Assembly (NCBI GenBank): GCA_949935685.1
Contig: CATLGN010000061.1
Span: 1-7,956, forward strand
Direction of reading: 5' to 3'
Origin: an uncultured Lachnospiraceae bacterium
GTDB lineage: Bacteria; Bacillota; Clostridia; Lachnospirales; Lachnospiraceae
Length of the DNA: 7,956 nt
The notes beneath the pieces were generated by a model. That model was not told where the DNA came from. It saw only the letters and a program-made list of their open reading frames with translations, and ran no database searches. A program made the translations under genes and the position numbers. Below are positions 6,036 to 7,956 of this stretch, piece by piece (position 1 is the first letter of the stretch; each line of letters opens with the position of its first letter).

Positions 6036-7956
6036 TTATACGCCGGTCTGCAGGATCAGTCTGTCATAAACCTCGGTCAGCGTCTGCACCATTTTACACG
6101 CCAGATTGTATGCATGCCGGTACTTGATCAGATTCACGCCTTCTTCATCCTCATCCACGCCGTGTACCGACAGACGCTGCGTTTCAATGCTCTTTCCGAT
6201 GTCCTCATAGTTTTTCCCGAAATTATTGGCGCGCTGTGCATTCAGAGCAATATCCGAAAGGATACACTGCAGAAATCCGCTGGAAGAACTTCCCCGGAAA
6301 TTCATCTTATCGGTATTTGTCTTCAGGTCGATCAGCTCATCGACAATATCATATTTACTTTCCAGATCCGCATTGGACGTATGGGTAGCCATTTTATTCG
6401 GATCGTCCAGCATGGCATCGGAGACGGCTACGTTAAAGGCTGTCATTTTATAATAGCTGTCATCTTTGCAGGAAAGCGAATAGGAAAAACTGCCGTCAAG
6501 CAGCCGGTTTCCATAGGAGGTAAAACCGTCCGCATAGGTATCAAAATTCCACTGGTCATCATCCGTTATCTTATCCGCCCGGAACAGGTTCTGTCCCGCG
6601 TTCCCATAATTATCGGTCGAGCCTTCTTGCGTCATAATGGCGTTAAACGCTCTGGAAAAACACCGTACCCATTCATTCATCTGTTCCATATAATACGGAA
6701 CGCCCTGATACTCCACCCGGCTGCCGATCGCCGCATCTTTGCCGATCAGTCCGCCGATGTCGGTGTTCTCATTTTTCGGTTGGGTACTCAATACGAAATC
6801 GTAAGAATACGTCCCCTTATCCGCGTCATAGTTCATCGTCCAGGAATCAAAATAATATTCTTTGCTTCCCAGCATAATCTTGCCGCCATTGTCCGGCAAA
6901 GTACACTTATTAATGTCTTTCAGATATTCCGCCGTCACTTCCACGGTGACAATGCTGTGTTTCTCGCCGTCTTCCATGCGTCTGATGTCCGCCTGTGTCA
7001 CACTGCCGTGGAAATATTCGCCGTTGTTGCCGTCGCGCAGCTCCGCCAGCGCTTTCATTTTGCCGCCCAGACTGGCGTTTTTCAGGCTGAAGCGATTGCC
7101 GTTTGACCAATATATATCGTACAGGCCGTCCGAATCCGACTGATTTACTTTTTCATCCCGCTCTCTGGCCACACAGGACAACGAATACGAAATCTGGTCG
7201 TCAACGAGCGTCTGTTTGCCTGCTATTTTCACAATAAAACGGGTTGCGCCCGTATAGCGCCCCGGATTATGCGGATCTGTCACTGGCTGTTCTTCGGTGT
7301 CCACATCCACGATCTCAGAAAGTTCGTCGATCAGAAGCGCACGCTGATCGCGCAGTTCATTCGCCGCGCCGCCGGATATTTCGATTACGTTGATCTGTTT
7401 ATTCAGCACAACAATCTCTTTTGCCAGCGCATTGATCCGCTCCGTGCACACTTTGATTTCCGCATTGGCATCTTTCTGCAGGTTCTGCAGATTGCCCGCC
7501 ATCGTATTAAAATAGTCGGTCAGCGATTCCGCCGTCCCCAGAAACGCCCGCCGCGGATCGTCGGTTCCGGAATCTTTCCGCACGTCCGCCAGTGCTTTAT
7601 ACATCTCGTCAAACAGCGTATTAAACCCTTTCAGTTCTCCCGGTTCCAACCCTTCGTCTTTGAAATAATCTTCGATCTGCTTCATATAATACTGTTTTAC
7701 GGAGTATTCCCCCACATTGGAGTTATTCTCCCAGTATTTCACGTCATAATATTCATTTCGATAGCGTTCAATCGCCAGTACATCCACGCCCGCGCCCGCG
7801 CAGCCATAACTCGTAAATGTGCGGAGCGCCTCGCTCGCCTGCTGTACCGTATGCTGTCTGCTGTATCCTTCCGTATTGACATTGGATATATTATTGCCCG
7901 TGGTATTGATGGAGGCATTGGCGGCAGTCAGCCCCAGATACGCTGTATTCAATCCA
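6036..7956 (-). CDS. flgK: FlgK (HAP1), hook-filament junction protein (5' end beyond window)
   Basis: The frame is open to the window edge and ends with TAA at 6038-6036, giving about 640 residues. FlgK is the first hook-associated protein, forming the junction with FlgL. The visible N-terminus contains GLNTAYLGLTAANASINTTG and then NNISNVNTEGYSRQ, the D0 signature of the family. The real start should be only a few codons outside the window, since the family begins with a short M..FFGLN stretch. The C-terminus has VNLIKYRHAYNLACKMVQ and ends YDRLILQTGV, the matching D0 helix. The first roughly 200 residues are long helices, and the centre (about 210-500) is beta-rich outer domain. It contains eight cysteines, which is many for an axial flagellar protein. 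The stop lies 20 bases before flgL, consistent with co-transcription. Confidence 0.96.
   Translation of the reverse strand, partial: GLNTAYLGLTAANASINTTGNNISNVNTEGYSRQHTVQQASEALRTFTSYGCAGAGVDVLAIERYRNEYYDVKYWENNSNVGEYSVKQYYMKQIEDYFKDEGLEPGELKGFNTLFDEMYKALADVRKDSGTDDPRRAFLGTAESLTDYFNTMAGNLQNLQKDANAEIKVCTERINALAKEIVVLNKQINVIEISGGAANELRDQRALLIDELSEIVDVDTEEQPVTDPHNPGRYTGATRFIVKIAGKQTLVDDQISYSLSCVARERDEKVNQSDSDGLYDIYWSNGNRFSLKNASLGGKMKALAELRDGNNGEYFHGSVTQADIRRMEDGEKHSIVTVEVTAEYLKDINKCTLPDNGGKIMLGSKEYYFDSWTMNYDADKGTYSYDFVLSTQPKNENTDIGGLIGKDAAIGSRVEYQGVPYYMEQMNEWVRCFSRAFNAIMTQEGSTDNYGNAGQNLFRADKITDDDQWNFDTYADGFTSYGNRLLDGSFSYSLSCKDDSYYKMTAFNVAVSDAMLDDPNKMATHTSNADLESKYDIVDELIDLKTNTDKMNFRGSSSSGFLQCILSDIALNAQRANNFGKNYEDIGKSIETQRLSVHGVDEDEEGVNLIKYRHAYNLACKMVQTLTEVYDRLILQTGV

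Noticed and set aside
6114..7106. A 330-codon open frame on the plus strand opposite flgK
   Set aside because: It is antisense to the well-supported FlgK frame, with no family motif and no supporting start signal.
7789..7804. GC-rich repetitive run near the start of flgK
   Set aside because: It simply encodes the alternating Ala-Gly stretch CAGAGV of the FlgK frame, and there is no repeat array.
7950..7952. TTG as the flgK start codon
   Set aside because: The frame continues upstream to the window edge (a GGA codon precedes it), and the family normally has several more residues before GLN, so the true start is outside the window.

Overview
This window is a late flagellar (filament assembly) cluster from a Gram-positive bacterium. 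It is most likely a clostridial anaerobe of the Lachnospiraceae type. The evidence for this is the gene order flgK-flgL-fliW-csrA / flaG-fliD-fliS, the presence of fliW with csrA, strong AGGAGG-type ribosome binding sites, and unusually large FlgK, FlgL and FliD proteins. The family-level placement is an inference from gene order and protein style, not from a marker gene. All genes lie on the minus strand, so transcription runs from the high-coordinate end to the low-coordinate end.

The first block in transcription order runs from 7956 to 3519. It holds flgK (its start is cut off by the window edge), flgL, fliW and csrA. FlgK and FlgL form the junction between hook and filament. FliW and CsrA form the homeostatic switch that couples flagellin translation to flagellin secretion. 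Gaps between these genes are 20, 15 and 1 bases, which implies a single operon. A hairpin with a seven-U tract after csrA ends the block.

The only sizeable intergenic stretch (3394-3518) carries that terminator and, overlapping it, a textbook sigma-28 (SigD/FliA) promoter: TAAA, 15 bases, GCCGATAT. The promoter's -35 element lies in the descending arm of the terminator hairpin, and the U tract lies in its spacer.

The second block runs from 3393 to 1. It holds flaG, fliD (filament cap), fliS (flagellin chaperone) and a partial gene for a helical FlgN/FliT-like putative export chaperone that runs off the low-coordinate edge. The layout fits early or middle genes (hook junction and regulators) being followed by a sigma-28-dependent class that builds and caps the filament.

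I see no mobile element, CRISPR array, RNA gene or novel defence-type system. The items worth a second look are the terminator/promoter overlap, a roughly 210-residue helix-rich insertion in FliD, an enlarged FlgL with DxxGN repeats, and a FlgK with eight cysteines.
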